The notes beneath the pieces were generated by a model, which was not told the DNA's origin, did not search any database, and worked only from the letters and a program-made list of their open reading frames with translations. The position numbers and the translations under genes are program-made. Shown here one piece after another: positions 30,173-40,994 of a stretch of DNA of 64,000 bases (positions within the stretch are counted from its first letter, which is position 1; each line of letters begins with the position of its first letter). Origin of the DNA: Acetobacter okinawensis JCM 25146 (GTDB lineage: Bacteria > Pseudomonadota > Alphaproteobacteria > Acetobacterales > Acetobacteraceae); the NCBI RefSeq assembly GCF_000613865.1, contig NZ_BAJU01000002.1, positions 1 through 64,000 on the forward strand, in the 5' to 3' direction.

Positions 30173-30733
30173 TTATAACATGCTGGGCGGGGCGGTATAA
30201 AGGTCCGAAAACTGGTACTCCGCCATCACTTCCAAAAAGGTGTTTTCACGGTTTTTTCCAGTCTTGAACACGGTGAATTCGCAAACTTCTTCTGTCTGGG
30301 CAAAGAGATGGCGGTGGGTTGCGAGCCATAGATTGCATGCCGTGGGGTCCACCTCAGTGATGTCCGCCAAAGCGATGCCAGAGGGGAGAAGGGAGTGGCT
30401 GGAAGGCACACCGGCCTGCCGTGCCGCGTTCCGGATTTTCACGGAAAGGTGATCTATAACAGAGGCTTCCACCGTGGCTTCCAGCATGATTCGGTTCCCT
30501 CTGGCCGACACGTCAAAACCCGTGTGCCGGAGTGTGACCGGGGTGGGTAGGTGGAGCGCGTACAGGTATTGGTCCAGCTCCTCCCACTCGGGCGGTTGCA
30601 TGCGCCCGAAGGCGACCAGCGGCAGATAGAGCACAGGTGCGGGCCGCCATTCCCTGGAAGGGAAGAAGTCCTGAAAACCGTGCAGAAAAATGCGCATATC
30701 CACAGGGAGGGAAAGACCAACAGTAAGGTACAT
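30173..30733 (-). CDS. 2'-5' RNA ligase/2H phosphoesterase-like protein lacking both HxT motifs
   Basis: The 186-residue sequence follows the ThpR/2'-5' RNA ligase layout: an N-terminal strand (MYLTVGLSLPVDMRIFLHGF), WRPAPVLYLPLVAFG where the family has HLTLRFLG, TLRHTGFDVSARGNRIMLEA in the middle, PSGIALADI where the family has PHVTLAR, and a C-terminal FTVFKTG strand. Both catalytic His-x-Thr motifs are therefore replaced (YLP and GIA). That would make it inactive as a phosphoesterase or ligase, perhaps an RNA-binding relic. I chose the ATG at 30733; the frame is open to 30847 but that part has no similarity. Confidence 0.6.
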   Translation of the reverse strand: MYLTVGLSLPVDMRIFLHGFQDFFPSREWRPAPVLYLPLVAFGRMQPPEWEELDQYLYALHLPTPVTLRHTGFDVSARGNRIMLEATVEASVIDHLSVKIRNAARQAGVPSSHSLLPSGIALADITEVDPTACNLWLATHRHLFAQTEEVCEFTVFKTGKNRENTFLEVMAEYQFSDLYTAPPSML

Positions 30734-30895
30734 AACTGGCCTTATGACTGGGTGTGGGACATATAGGGACCATAACCCCGACGATTGCCCGCAGGCCCTG
30801 CTATTATATGACGTGCCGCACCCTTGACGGAAAGACAGGGCAGCCACAAGTATAAAGCAAAGCCAGACCTGTCTGGATAAGGAGAGTAGAAAACC

Positions 30896-31669
30896 ATGTC
30901 GTTTAGTCGCGACTACCGTTCCCCCGCATCAGCGTCAGGCTGGAACGATCAGGCCAGTCTGGACGCTGGACTGCGCAGCTACATGCTGCGTGTTTACAAC
31001 TGGATGGCATCTGGCCTTCTGCTTACCGGAATCGTGGCTTACGCCATTGCCAATACCGGGTTGAGCAGCCTGTTCTTTCAGGTTTTCCAGACTGCGGCGG
31101 GGCCGTTGCCGCGCCCGACCCTGCTGGGTGATCTGGCTATGCTGTCCCCGCTGGCGTTTGTGCTGGTCATGTCGTTCGGGATCAATCGTCTGTCCCTTCA
31201 GGGGGCACAGGGTCTGTTCTGGGCGTTCTGTGCTGCCATGGGTGCCAGCATGGCCAGCGTGTTTGTCATTTATACCGATACGTCCATTGTACGCGTGTTT
31301 CTGGTAACGGCATGCATGTTCGGTGCGACCTCCCTGTGGGGGTATGTCACCAAGGCCAATCTGCTCCAGTTCGGGTCTTTTCTGATGATGGGCCTTTTTG
31401 GTCTGGTGATTGCCGGTCTGGTCAACCTCTTCCTCAAGAGCCCGACGGTGTACTATCTCTATAGCATTGTCGGGGTGTTCATCTTTACGGCGTTCAGCGC
31501 GTTTGATGCTCAGCGGATTCGGGTCACATACCCACAGCTTGCTGCGTATGAAGGCCCGGAAATGACCGCCAAGCGCAGTGTTTATGACGCGCTGAGCCTC
31601 TACCTGAACTTCATCAACCTTTTCCAGTTCCTGTTGCAGTTCATGGGTGTCCGCAATTCCAGCGATTGA
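30896..31669 (+). CDS. Bax inhibitor-1/YccA family membrane protein
   Basis: 257 residues with seven predicted helices and the UPF0005 signature region (FIFTAFSAFDAQRIRVTY, then AKRSVYDALSLYLNFINLFQFLLQF). Family members are putative pH-sensitive calcium leak channels or protease modulators. The ATG has GGAGAG nine bases upstream. It is monocistronic, with a terminator at 31721-31747, and divergent from the 2H-like gene. Confidence 0.93.
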   Translation: MSFSRDYRSPASASGWNDQASLDAGLRSYMLRVYNWMASGLLLTGIVAYAIANTGLSSLFFQVFQTAAGPLPRPTLLGDLAMLSPLAFVLVMSFGINRLSLQGAQGLFWAFCAAMGASMASVFVIYTDTSIVRVFLVTACMFGATSLWGYVTKANLLQFGSFLMMGLFGLVIAGLVNLFLKSPTVYYLYSIVGVFIFTAFSAFDAQRIRVTYPQLAAYEGPEMTAKRSVYDALSLYLNFINLFQFLLQFMGVRNSSD

Positions 31670-32261
31670 GACCCGCCTGCCAGAACCATGATGGCGCGTT
31701 CTGCTCACGTCAAAGGAAAGCCCGGTCAGTTATGGCCGGGTTTTTTTGTATGGGCAGTTATGCTTGGTCCGAATGATGGCATGAAAATCAAGAATGGGTG
31801 CCAAAATGGTCCTGATTTCAATTCTTTGAGTTGTAACACGGATGTGAGATTTTGTGTGGTCCCTAACAATATGAAATTTCAGACTAAATTTTGCCATTAT
31901 TGGATTTTTTGAAATATTTTGAAATAGTTTGTGAGGTCCCCTTTCACTCCCCCAGACGCCTCAAAAGTGGGCAAATGCCATGCTTAAAACGGCTAACTGA
32001 TTGTGACGAAAGGCAGATGGAACTTTTCTGACGTTTGAGAATCCTCGCGTAGGGAATAAAGTGTGCGCAATGCGTTTCCGCCGGGTTCGTGGCTGCGCCG
32101 TATGCACCATGTTCGGGTCTTCTTACCGGAGGACCAGAATGTGGTGCAGGTGTGGATCACCCCCGCCGGGACGTGGTTTTTCTTGCTGTTGACAGGCTTC
32201 TGTGGCAGCAGGACAAAAGTCTTTGTGAGGCTAAGTTGATGTCAGAACCAAGAGGCGTGCG
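31670..32261. other. Intergenic region upstream of cyoA
   Basis: About 590 bases. It holds the BI-1 gene terminator and then an AT-rich stretch at about 31751-31980. A TTGACA box at 32189-32194 has a poor -10 partner (GACAAA, 32212-32217) about 45 bases before the cyoA ATG. I see no convincing small gene. The region likely carries the cyo promoter and its control sites. Confidence 0.4.
31721..31747 (+). terminator. Terminator after the BI-1 gene
   Basis: CCCGG/CCGGG arms with a 10-base loop, followed by T7, about 50 bases past the stop codon. Confidence 0.75.
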
Positions 32262-33188
32262 ATGAAAAACAAGTTACTGGCGAGAACGGCGCGATTGGGC
32301 GGCCTATCGTCAGCGTTGCTGCTTGCCGGGTGCGAACTAGACGTTCTGGACCCGAAAGGCCCGGTGGGAGAGGGGATTAAAACCCTTATTACCACCTCTG
32401 TGGTCGCAATGCTGATCGTAGTGGTTCCGACCATTATTCTGACACTTTGGTTTGCCTGGCAGTATCGCCAGTCCAACACGAGTGCCGAATATCTGCCGAA
32501 GTGGAGCCACTCCAACAAGATTGAAGTGGTGATCTGGGGCGTTCCGTCCCTGATTATTCTGTTTCTGGCAGTGATCACCTACCAGACCTGTCATTCTCTG
32601 GACCCCTACAAGCCGCTTGAAGCAGAATCCAATGCCAAGCCGCTGCATGTTCAGGTTGTGGCGCAGGACTGGAAATGGCTGTTCATTTACCCTGAACAGG
32701 GAATTGCAACAGTTAATCAGTTGGCAATGCCGGTCAATACGCCTGTTGACTTCGACATCACCTCTGATTCCGTGATGAACTCGTTCTTCATCCCGCGTCT
32801 TGGTTCCATGATTTATGCAATGGCAGGCATGCAGACCCAGCTTCATCTGCTGGCAAGCGAGCCGGGCGATTACATGGGTGAATCCGCCAACTACAGTGGG
32901 CGTGGCTTCTCCGATATGCGGTTCCATGCTCTGGCGATGAGCAATGATGAGTTCAACGCCTGGGTTGAAAAGGTGCGTGCATCTTCCGAACAGCTGGACA
33001 GCCAGACCTACCCCAAACTGGCAGCACCAAGCGAAGCGAACCCCGTCGAATATTTCGCGCATGTTGAACCCGGCATGTTCAACACGATCGTTGCCAAATA
33101 CAACAACGGCATGGTCATGGACAAAAGCACTGGCAAGATGATTCAGGTGCAGCAGTCCGCGATGTCCGACATGAATATGAAGGAATAG
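32262..33188 (+). CDS. cyoA: Cytochrome bo3/ba3 ubiquinol oxidase subunit II
   Basis: 308 residues. It has a lipoprotein signal with lipobox LLAGC, two membrane helices (residues about 45-65 and 88-108), and a periplasmic cupredoxin domain ([21 protein letters not shown]). That domain lacks the CuA cysteine/histidine cluster, so it is a quinol oxidase rather than a cytochrome c oxidase. It is the first gene of cyoABCD, which in Acetobacter forms the main terminal oxidase receiving electrons from ubiquinol produced by AdhAB. Confidence 0.96.
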   Translation: MKNKLLARTARLGGLSSALLLAGCELDVLDPKGPVGEGIKTLITTSVVAMLIVVVPTIILTLWFAWQYRQSNTSAEYLPKWSHSNKIEVVIWGVPSLIILFLAVITYQTCHSLDPYKPLEAESNAKPLHVQVVAQDWKWLFIYPEQGIATVNQLAMPVNTPVDFDITSDSVMNSFFIPRLGSMIYAMAGMQTQLHLLASEPGDYMGESANYSGRGFSDMRFHALAMSNDEFNAWVEKVRASSEQLDSQTYPKLAAPSEANPVEYFAHVEPGMFNTIVAKYNNGMVMDKSTGKMIQVQQSAMSDMNMKE

Positions 33189-33193
33189 GATCT

Positions 33194-35184
33194 ATGCTAG
33201 GGAGACTATCGCTTTCGGCCATCCCGTTGGATGTGCCGATCCTAGTAGGTACGTTCATCGGCGTTCTCATTGTCGGTGTCGCGGTACTGGGACTGATTAC
33301 CTATTACGGCAAGTGGGGCTACCTCTGGAAAGAGTGGTTTACCTCTGTCGATCACAAGCGTCTGGCTGTCATGTACATTGTACTGGCGCTGGTTGCTCTG
33401 GCCCGCGGTTTTGCGGACGCCATCATGATGCGTACCCAGCTTGCGCTGGCCTATGCCGGTAACCCCGGTTACCTGCCCCCGCATCACTACGACCAGATCT
33501 TCTCCGCTCACGGGACGATCATGATCTTCTTCCTGGCCATGGCGTTCATGACCGGTCTGTTCAACTTCATTGTGCCGCTCCAGATTGGCGCACGTGACGT
33601 GGCTTACCCGTTCCTGAACAACCTGAGCTTCTGGATGACGGCTGTTGCGTTCATGCTGGTGAACGTCTCCCTGTTCATTGGTGAGTTCTCGCAGTGCGGC
33701 TGGCTGGCTTATCCCCCGCTGTCCGAAATGCAGTTCAGCCTGGCGTGGGTGTTGACTACTATATCTGGGCGATCCAGATCTCTGGTGTTGGCACGCTGCT
33801 GACCGGTGTTAACTTCTTTGTCACCATTGTTAAGATGCGCGCTCCAGGCATGACCTGGCTGAAGATGCCCGTGTTCACATGGACGGCGTTCTGCTCTTCC
33901 ATCCTGATCATGGCGACCTTCCCCGTGCTGACGGTTGCTGTTGCCCTTCTGGGTCTGGACCGTTACTTCGGTATGCACTTCTTCACCAATGATGGTGGCG
34001 GCAACCAGATGCTTTACCTGAACCTGATTTGGGCTTGGGGTCATCCGGAAGTTTACATCCTTGTTCTGCCTGCCTTTGGTGTGTTCTCCGAAGTGGTGCC
34101 TGCCTTCTCGGGCAAGCCGCTCTTCGGTTACAAGACCATGGTCTATGCAACCTGCTCCATCATGGTGCTGTCGTTCCTTGTGTGGGTGCATCACTTCTTC
34201 ACCATGGGCGCTGGTCCGGACGTGAATGCCTTCTTCGGCATCGCAACCATGATCATCTCCATCCCGACCGGTGTTAAGCTCTTCAACTGGCTGTTCACCA
34301 TGTATAAAGGTCGCATCCAGTACCATGCTTGCATGTATTGGGCTGTTGGCTTCATGGTGGTGTTCACCATCGGTGGTATGACCGGTGTGATGATGGCCAT
34401 CCCCGGTTCCGACTTTGTGCTGCATAACAGCCTGTTCCTGATTGCCCACTTCCATAACGTGATTATCGGTGGTGTGTACTTCGGTTACGTCTGTGGCATG
34501 AACTTCTGGGCTCCGAAGGTTCTCGGCTTCAAAATGAACGAAGCATGGGGCATTCGCGCCTTCTGGTTCTGGCTCGTTGGCTTCTTCTTTGCCTTTATGC
34601 CGCTTTATGTCCTCGGTTTCGAAGGCATGACCCGTCGTATCAACCACTATGACAACCCGGCCTGGCATCCCTGGATGCTGATCGCCGAAGTTGGCGCAGT
34701 GCTCATCCTGTTTGGTGTTGTTTGCCAGCTGATGCAGATTTTTGTCTCCATCCGCGACTGCAACAAGCCCGAAAACCGCGACTTCACGGGTGATCCGTGG
34801 AACGGTCGTACGCTGGAATGGTCCACGTCTTCTCCTCCGCCGGTGTATAACTACGCTATTGTCCCCCATGTGAGCTCGCTCGATGCGTTCACGCATGACA
34901 AGGAAAATGGCATTGATACCCGTCAGGCTGGTGCTCAGTACGAAGCGATCCATATGCCCAAGAACACGGCATCTGGTATTTCCGCTGGTGCGTTTGCCCT
35001 GATCTTCGGCTTTGCCGCTGTGTGGTATATCTGGTGGCTGGCAGCCATTGGTCTTGTGGGCGTGATCGCTACGGTCATCGCACGCAGCGCCAACAAGGAT
35101 ATTGATTACTATATCCCTGCTGAAGAGGTTGCCCGGATCGAGAACGAGCACACCCGTAAACTGATGGCACAGGCAGCAGAATAA
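33194..35184 (+). CDS. cyoB: Ubiquinol oxidase subunit I (one frameshift)
   Basis: The catalytic heme-copper subunit. Visible landmarks are the heme ligand His in the helix near [15 protein letters not shown], the CuB/Tyr helix [18 protein letters not shown], the HH pair in VHHFFTMG and the last heme-ligand helix [13 protein letters not shown]. The frame breaks at 33739-33740; adding one C restores [20 protein letters not shown]. Repaired length is about 663 residues, normal for the family. It starts 5 bases after cyoA and its stop overlaps the cyoC start. Confidence 0.95.
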
Positions 35185-35789
35185 TGGCACAGAACACAAC
35201 TGTTCCGACCGCAGGCCACGACGAGCATCACCACGAAAATACGGTGGTGTTCGGGTTCTGGGTCTATCTGATGACGGACTGCATTATCTTTGGCTCTCTG
35301 TTCGCCACGTTTGCAGTCCTGCGTAACCAGTTCAATGGTGGGCCTACTCCCCACGAACTGTTCGAGTTTGGTGGGCTTGGGCTGGAAACAGCCCTCCTGC
35401 TTCTCTCCTCCATCACTTATGGGTTTGGCATGATTGCCGCCCATAAGACCCAGATCAGTCAGGTGATTATGTGGCTTGGCGTCACATTCCTGCTTGGTCT
35501 TGGGTTCGTTGGTCTGGAAGTGCGTGAATTCGCGCACATGATCGCGGATGGCGCTGGCCCCGATCGCAGTGCATTCCTGTCTGCGTTCTTCACGCTGGTA
35601 TCCACCCATGGTCTGCACGTGACGTGTGGTCTGATCTGGATTGTTACCCTGATGGTTCAGCTGATGGGGACAACTGAAATTCCGGAACGCATGATGAACA
35701 AGCTCACCTGCCTGAGCCTGTTCTGGCACTTCCTGGATATCGTCTGGATCTGTGTTTTCACCTATGTCTATCTGGCGAGCATGATCTGA
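35184..35789 (+). CDS. cyoC: Ubiquinol oxidase subunit III
   Basis: 201 residues, five helices, typical of the short CyoC type. It contains FWVYLMTDCIIFGSLFATFAVL and the C-terminal LTCLSLFWHFLDIVWICVF. The stop-start overlaps with cyoB and cyoD (shared A of ATGA-type junctions) indicate translational coupling. Confidence 0.95.
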   Translation: MAQNTTVPTAGHDEHHHENTVVFGFWVYLMTDCIIFGSLFATFAVLRNQFNGGPTPHELFEFGGLGLETALLLLSSITYGFGMIAAHKTQISQVIMWLGVTFLLGLGFVGLEVREFAHMIADGAGPDRSAFLSAFFTLVSTHGLHVTCGLIWIVTLMVQLMGTTEIPERMMNKLTCLSLFWHFLDIVWICVFTYVYLASMI

Positions 35790-36121
35790 TGAGCAATCCG
35801 AACACATCCTCCTCGGGCGAGAGCCACGGTAGCGTATCTTCGTACCTTATCGGCTTTGTTCTTGCTGTTATTCTGACGGTTCTGTCGTTTGGTGTGGTGA
35901 TGAGCCACAGCCTTGCGCCAACCGGCACGCTGGCGGTGCTTTCTGTTCTGGCACTTGTTCAGGTTCTGGTGCATCTGCACTACTTCCTGCACATGGGTAG
36001 TGGCTCGGAAGCACGTTGGAACAACATTGCGTTTGTTTTCACCGTTGCATTCGTGTCCATCCTGATTGTCGGGACGGTCTTCATCATGGCCAACACGTCC
36101 ATCAACATGATGTCTCGCTGA
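35789..36121 (+). CDS. cyoD: Ubiquinol oxidase subunit IV
   Basis: 110 residues, three helices, matching CyoD. Typical residues are SYLIGFVLAVILTVLSFGVV and LVQVLVHLHYFLHM. It is the last gene of the operon and is followed by a strong terminator. No cyoE (heme O synthase) follows it here, although a heme A synthase lies at 15.3-16.4 kb. Confidence 0.94.
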   Translation: MSNPNTSSSGESHGSVSSYLIGFVLAVILTVLSFGVVMSHSLAPTGTLAVLSVLALVQVLVHLHYFLHMGSGSEARWNNIAFVFTVAFVSILIVGTVFIMANTSINMMSR

Positions 36122-36172
36122 TATCATGCACGGCGTTACCACTCCGGCCTGTGCCGGGGTGGTGGTCAGCAC

Positions 36173-36206
36173 AAAAACCCCGGGGCCTCAGGCTCCGGGG
36201 TTTTTT
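36173..36206 (+). terminator. Terminator of the cyo operon
   Basis: AACCCCGGGGCCT and the matching AGGCTCCGGGGTT arms end in T6, about 50 bases after the cyoD stop. Confidence 0.9.
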
Positions 36207-36314
36207 GTTGGGCATATGGTGGGGCGTTTTACATGGCACTGGCGCGTATGGGCAGGCTATGGCGCGCCCTGTATGGTTGGTCTTTGGCCTGTGTAGGCCT
36301 TGTCGCTGGGCCAT

Positions 36315-36347
36315 AAAAAAGGCACCGGGGTTTCCGGTGCCTTTTTT
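36315..36347. terminator. Terminator of fdxA (bidirectional form)
   Basis: GGCACCGG and CCGGTGCC arms have an A6 run on one side and T6 on the other, about 30 bases past the fdxA stop. Confidence 0.85.
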
Positions 36348-36374
36348 ATGGTGGAACCTGTAGGGGGTGCAGGT

Positions 36375-36707
36375 TCAGTCTTTATGCGGCTCAGGGGAGA
36401 GCAACTCAGCCTTGTTGGGCTTGTCTTTCCATTCCTGCGCATCAGCAGGGGCCGTGCCTTTGCGTGTGATGTTGGGCCATTGGCTGGCGTATTTTGCGTT
36501 GATTTCCGCCCATGCTGCCGAACGGTCGTCGCTGTCGGGGAAAATGGCTTCGGCCGGGCATTCAGGTTCGCACACGCCGCAGTCAATGCACTCATCCGGG
36601 TTGATGACCAGAAAGTTTTCACCGGCGTAGAAGCAGTCAACGGGGCAGACTTCCACACAGTCCATGAATTTGCAGCGGATGCAGTTTTCAGTGACCACGT
36701 AGGTCAT
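36375..36707 (-). CDS. fdxA: 7Fe-8S ferredoxin FdxA
   Basis: 110 residues. The N-terminal [13 protein letters not shown] followed by [10 protein letters not shown] supplies the mixed 3Fe-4S/4Fe-4S cysteine set. [16 protein letters not shown] supplies the second cluster. The start was fixed at 36707 because GGAG lies six bases before that ATG, whereas the ATG two codons earlier abuts it. FdxA is a housekeeping electron carrier of Alphaproteobacteria. It follows the SUV3-like helicase on the same strand; an S4-domain gene often found between them is not seen here. Confidence 0.94.
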   Translation of the reverse strand: MTYVVTENCIRCKFMDCVEVCPVDCFYAGENFLVINPDECIDCGVCEPECPAEAIFPDSDDRSAAWAEINAKYASQWPNITRKGTAPADAQEWKDKPNKAELLSPEPHKD

Positions 36708-36872
36708 TGCCATCTCCGAAATTATCTGGCGGTCGAGGCATGCTCGCCGCGTGGGGTCAGATGGGCGACTGTCCGGTCGCGCCACCAAGGATGGCGCAGA
36801 TATGATGGGGTTTTGGCCCTATGGCAACCCGCTTGGATGAAAGGGGGTACTTCATTGGCAGCAGAGCTGCTC

Positions 36873-39466
36873 CTACATTTGTCGCCGGAGCATGCTCAAA
36901 ATGGCAAAAGGACTGCTGTTTTGGGCATTTTGCAGATGTTTGCCATGTTCGGGGCGGGAATGACGCTGTTTTCTTTTTTCTGGCCGGCGTGTTGGCAAAA
37001 CCATAAAAGGCGCTGGTGGGCCAGCATGGTGTCGGGGCATGGTTGTTGGGGACTGCAGGCGGATTCCCAACCCCTTGAGCACTTCTGGCAGGTCTTTTTT
37101 GCTCACCCCCAGCCGTGATGCCAGAGAAAGAGGCAAAGGCTTGGGCGTGCGCGCGCACAGGCGCGCATGTCCTGCACAATATTGGCAGCAATATCGAGTC
37201 GAATAAGTGTACCGCCGCCTGCAAGCCAGCCTACGCTGCGGAGTAGTGCCAGCATAGCTGCGTCTGGTGGCGTATTCAGGCGCATGGAAACTGCCCCCGG
37301 CGGCGGGAGCTCTGCGATGGGCAGGGCATTATGGATGCGTAGGAGCAGACTGCGCAACGCCATAGGCTGGGGTTTGAGCAGGGGGGTGCAGAAGGCCAGT
37401 GCGCCATGCAGCCGTATGGCCTGTTGCCGCAGCAGATGGGCCTCTTTGGGGGGAAGGTGCGGGGGAGCGGCAAGAGTGGTAACTCCGACGTTTTCCATCA
37501 TGGCGTGCACAATGCCACGGAGCAGGGGGTAATCTGCCACAGCCTGCTCGGCGCGGAACAGGGGGGCAAGGGCCTGCTGCTGAATGTTGGTTATGACCTG
37601 TGCCAGCCGCTCGCGTATTCTGCTCTTGTGGGCGCTTTCAAGAAATTCAGCATCTTCAATATGGATGACAGGGTGCAGGACCGAGGGACCTTTGCGCAAA
37701 TGGGCAATGGGGTCATCACGCCAGAGAATATGCCCTGTTTGCAGGTTGAGTGTGATCTCACTCTCCGGTGCCTGCAAAAAGCGGGTGACAAGCCGGGGGA
37801 TCTCGCTGCGGGCCGCGCGGCGTGCGGCCTTGAGAATGAGCGTCTGGTCCGAGCGGGCAGCCTGAGGGTCCGGGGTAAAGGCAAAGCCGCGCATATGCCC
37901 CACGTCGTGCCCTTCCACGCACACTTCGCCCGTTTTGCTGATGGCGCACAGCAGGGGGGCGCCATCGGCCTCCTCCAGCCTGCGGGCCAGACTGGCGGCG
38001 CGCCTGTCTACAAACCGGCTGGCCAGTCTTTCGTGTAATGCGTCTGAGAGCGCGTCTTCGAGCATGCGGGTGTGGCGCTGCCAGTGTGGGGCGTTTTCCA
38101 CCCATTCGGGGTGGGCGGCAACGTAGGACCATGTGCGAATGCCCATCAGGCGGTGCATCAGGTCCTCTATCTCTCCCCCTGTGTGCTCCAGACTGGCAAG
38201 GCGGCTTTTGAGCCATGAGGATGGTAGACGTCCATCCCTGGCCAGAATGGCAAAGAGCTGGCCACACAGGCGGATATGGCTGTCCAGCCCCAGTTTGCGA
38301 AAATCAGGGATCTGGCAGATTTCCCACAGCAGGCGTGTATGCTGGGGCGTGGTGGCCAGTGTGCGCACAGCAGGGGTCTGCATGAGTGCGCTGAGTGTTT
38401 GCATGTCGGATGCAGGTTCGGCAGGGCGCAGGCTGGGGTGCGGGGTTTTCCGGCACAGGCTGTCGTACAGGGCCTGAGGGGAGGCAAAGCTGAGCTTGCT
38501 GCTGCGCCACCATAAAAAGGGAAGTGGCTCAAAATGATGGGTTTCTATGGCTTCGGCCATGGTCTCGGGCAGGGGCGGGCATTCTCCGGTGGTGCCAAAG
38601 GTGCCATCCCGTGTGCCACGGCCTGCGCGGCCTGCAATCTGGGCAATTTCGGCCGGGGCCAGCATGCGGTGGCGTTGCCCGTCAAATTTGGACAGCCCGG
38701 CAAAGGCAACATGGTCAATGTTCATGTTCAGACCCATGCCAATGGCATCGGTCGCAACCAGGTAATCCACCTCGCGGTTCTGGTAGAGGGCAACCTGCGC
38801 GTTGCGGGTACGGGGGGATAACTGCCCCATGACCACGGCGCAGCCGCCGCGTTTGCGCCGGATCAGTTCAGCAATGGCGTACACATCCGCCATGGAAAAC
38901 GCGACAATGGCCGTGCGGGGTGGCAGGCGGGACAGGCGCGTATGGCCGGTGTAGGTCAGGCTGGACAGGCGGGGGCGTGTTTCTACCTCCACGTCACGGA
39001 TCAGGGTTCTCATCAACGGGGCAATGGTGTCTGCCCCAAGGAACAGCGTTTCGGACAGGCCGCGGGCGTTGAGCAGGCGGTCGGTAAAAATATGTCCGCG
39101 TTCGGGGTCGGCGCAAAGCTGGATTTCGTCCACCGCCACAAAGTCCACTGGGCGGTTCATGGGCATGGCTTCAACCGTGCAGGAAAACCAGCGGGCCTGA
39201 GGGGGAATGATTTTTTCCTCCCCCGTAATCAGCGCCACCGAGCGCACCCCTTTCAGGCGCACCATGCGGTCATAGTTCTCCCGCGCCAGAAGCCGGAGCG
39301 GAAAGCCGATAATCCCTGAGGAGTGTGCCAGCATCCGCTCAAGCGCAAGATGGGTTTTGCCGGTATTGGTCGGGCCCAGAATAGCCCGGACAGGTGCCCG
39401 CTCTGCAAGGCGGGCAGTAAGCAGGGCAGGAACCATCTGGCGTGTGGAAACCGTCATGCTGTGCAT
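36873..39466 (-). CDS. SUV3-like DEAD/DEAH-box RNA helicase (one frameshift)
   Basis: An RNA helicase of the alphaproteobacterial/mitochondrial SUV3 class. The Walker A motif is LGPTNTGKTHLALERM and Walker B is DEIQ (VDFVAVDEIQLCADPERG). Motif III-V residues include HIDHVAFAGLSKFDG-like and AQIAGRAGRGTRDGTFG. The apparent stop at 37103 is caused by a frame break at 37143-37145. Adding one C continues the protein as RPKPLPLSLASRLGVSKKDL to a basic tail ending at 36873, about 864 residues in all. The ATG at 39466 has GGAGCGGGG nine bases upstream. The frame is open further but would overlap the divergent aminopeptidase gene. Confidence 0.88.
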
Positions 39467-39569
39467 GGTCGGATGCCCCGCTCCGAAAAGCAAGTCGGCA
39501 ATGAGCAGAATCTCCCCCGTTGCATGATGCAAAAGGGAGGCGCAGGGTGCCCCAAGAAGGAGGAATGCC

Positions 39570-40994
39570 ATGCCTATTCGTGATCTGGACTGCCTGAGCG
39601 TTGCCCGCAGGCGCAAGGCACTGTGTGCCGTCTATGCTGTGCGTGCTCAGGAGAGAGAGACGTGGGTGGCACTGGCGGGTGAGCCTGCCGTGGCATTTGC
39701 CGAAAACTGCGGCTTTATGGCCCGGCCTGGACAACTGGTGCTGGTGCCCGGCCCAGAGGGTAAGGTGCAGGCGCTGTTTGGCCTGCCTGCGGCAGATGTG
39801 CGTGACCCGTTCATGTTTGGTAGGCTTGCACTTGATCTGCCGGAAGGGGAGTGGTGCGTACATGTGCCAGACGATGTGGCGCGCGATGATGTTATTCTGG
39901 GCTTCTGCCTTGGGGCGTATTGCTACAGCCTGAAGACGCAAGACAAGGCCCCTGCACAGCCCCGGCTTGTGGTTACGGCAGGGGAGCGTAAGGGGCTGGC
40001 GGCGCAGATGGCACGCGCGATCTGCTTTGCCCGAGACCTGATCAACATGCCAGCCAACCTGCTTGGCCCTTCCGACCTTGCGCGTGAGGCCAAGGGGGCG
40101 TTGCGCCCGCTGGGTGCGGATGTGGAGGTGATCAAGGGGGCAGAACTGGATGCGGCCTACCCCTTGCTGGCGCATGTGGGCAATGGCTCGGAGCGCGCGC
40201 CACGGGTGGTTCTGGCCCGCTGGAGTGGTACGCATGCAGGTAAGGATGCACCCCTTATCTCTCTTGTGGGCAAGGGTGTGTGCTTTGATAGCGGGGGGTA
40301 TGACATCAAACCCTCAAGTGGCATGTTGCGGATGAAAAAGGACATGGGCGGAGCCGCCACGGTGCTGGCACTGGCCTGGCTGGTCATGGCGCAGGACCTG
40401 CCCGTAAGGCTGGAGCTGCGGCTGGGCTGCGTGGAAAACAGCGTGTCCGGCCACGCCATGCGTCCGCTGGATGTCATCCGTAGCCGGTCGGGCCTGACTG
40501 TGGAAATTGGCAATACCGACGCCGAGGGGCGACTGGTGCTGAGTGATCTTTTGTATGAGGCGGGTGAGAGCGCACCGGCCCTGCTGGTGGATGTGGCCAC
40601 CCTTACAGGTGCGGCCCGCGTGGCGCTGGGGCCGGACCTGCCAGCTCTGTTCTGCAACAGCGATTCCACGGCCATACTGTTTGCAGAAGCTGCGGAATAT
40701 GAGGCAGACCCCCTGTGGCGTCTGCCGCTCTGGCAGGGCTATGTGGGCTGGTTGAAAAGCTCTGTGGCGGACCTGAACAATATTGCCTCCCGCCCTATGG
40801 CGGGAGCAATTACGGCGGGATTGTTCTTGGAACAATTTGTAAAACCAGACCAGCGCTGGGCGCATGTCGATAGTTATGCATGGAACGATTCCAGCAGACC
40901 GGGGCGACCGGAAGGGGGCGATACCCCCGGAATTCGTGCACTTTTCCGTGTAATCCGTTCTCTTTGTGGAACGAATGACACGGAAAAGACGTAA
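39570..40994 (+). CDS. Leucyl aminopeptidase family protein (M17)
   Basis: 474 residues, a cytosolic di-metal aminopeptidase. The metal/active-site motifs are VGKGVCFDSGGYDIKPSSG, MKKDMGGAATVL and the family signature NTDAEGRLVLSDLLYEA. The N-terminal domain is shorter and more divergent than in classical PepA, as in the alphaproteobacterial variant. It is divergent from the helicase. Confidence 0.92.
   Translation: MPIRDLDCLSVARRRKALCAVYAVRAQERETWVALAGEPAVAFAENCGFMARPGQLVLVPGPEGKVQALFGLPAADVRDPFMFGRLALDLPEGEWCVHVPDDVARDDVILGFCLGAYCYSLKTQDKAPAQPRLVVTAGERKGLAAQMARAICFARDLINMPANLLGPSDLAREAKGALRPLGADVEVIKGAELDAAYPLLAHVGNGSERAPRVVLARWSGTHAGKDAPLISLVGKGVCFDSGGYDIKPSSGMLRMKKDMGGAATVLALAWLVMAQDLPVRLELRLGCVENSVSGHAMRPLDVIRSRSGLTVEIGNTDAEGRLVLSDLLYEAGESAPALLVDVATLTGAARVALGPDLPALFCNSDSTAILFAEAAEYEADPLWRLPLWQGYVGWLKSSVADLNNIASRPMAGAITAGLFLEQFVKPDQRWAHVDSYAWNDSSRPGRPEGGDTPGIRALFRVIRSLCGTNDTEKT

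Noticed and set aside
31688-31912. Plus-strand 74-codon frame after the BI-1 gene
   Set aside because: It runs through the terminator hairpin and AT-rich sequence, with no ribosome site and no similarity.
33709-35199. Minus-strand open frame of about 496 codons opposite cyoB
   Set aside because: Shadow of cyoB; extremely His/Gly-rich as expected from reading membrane-protein codons backwards.
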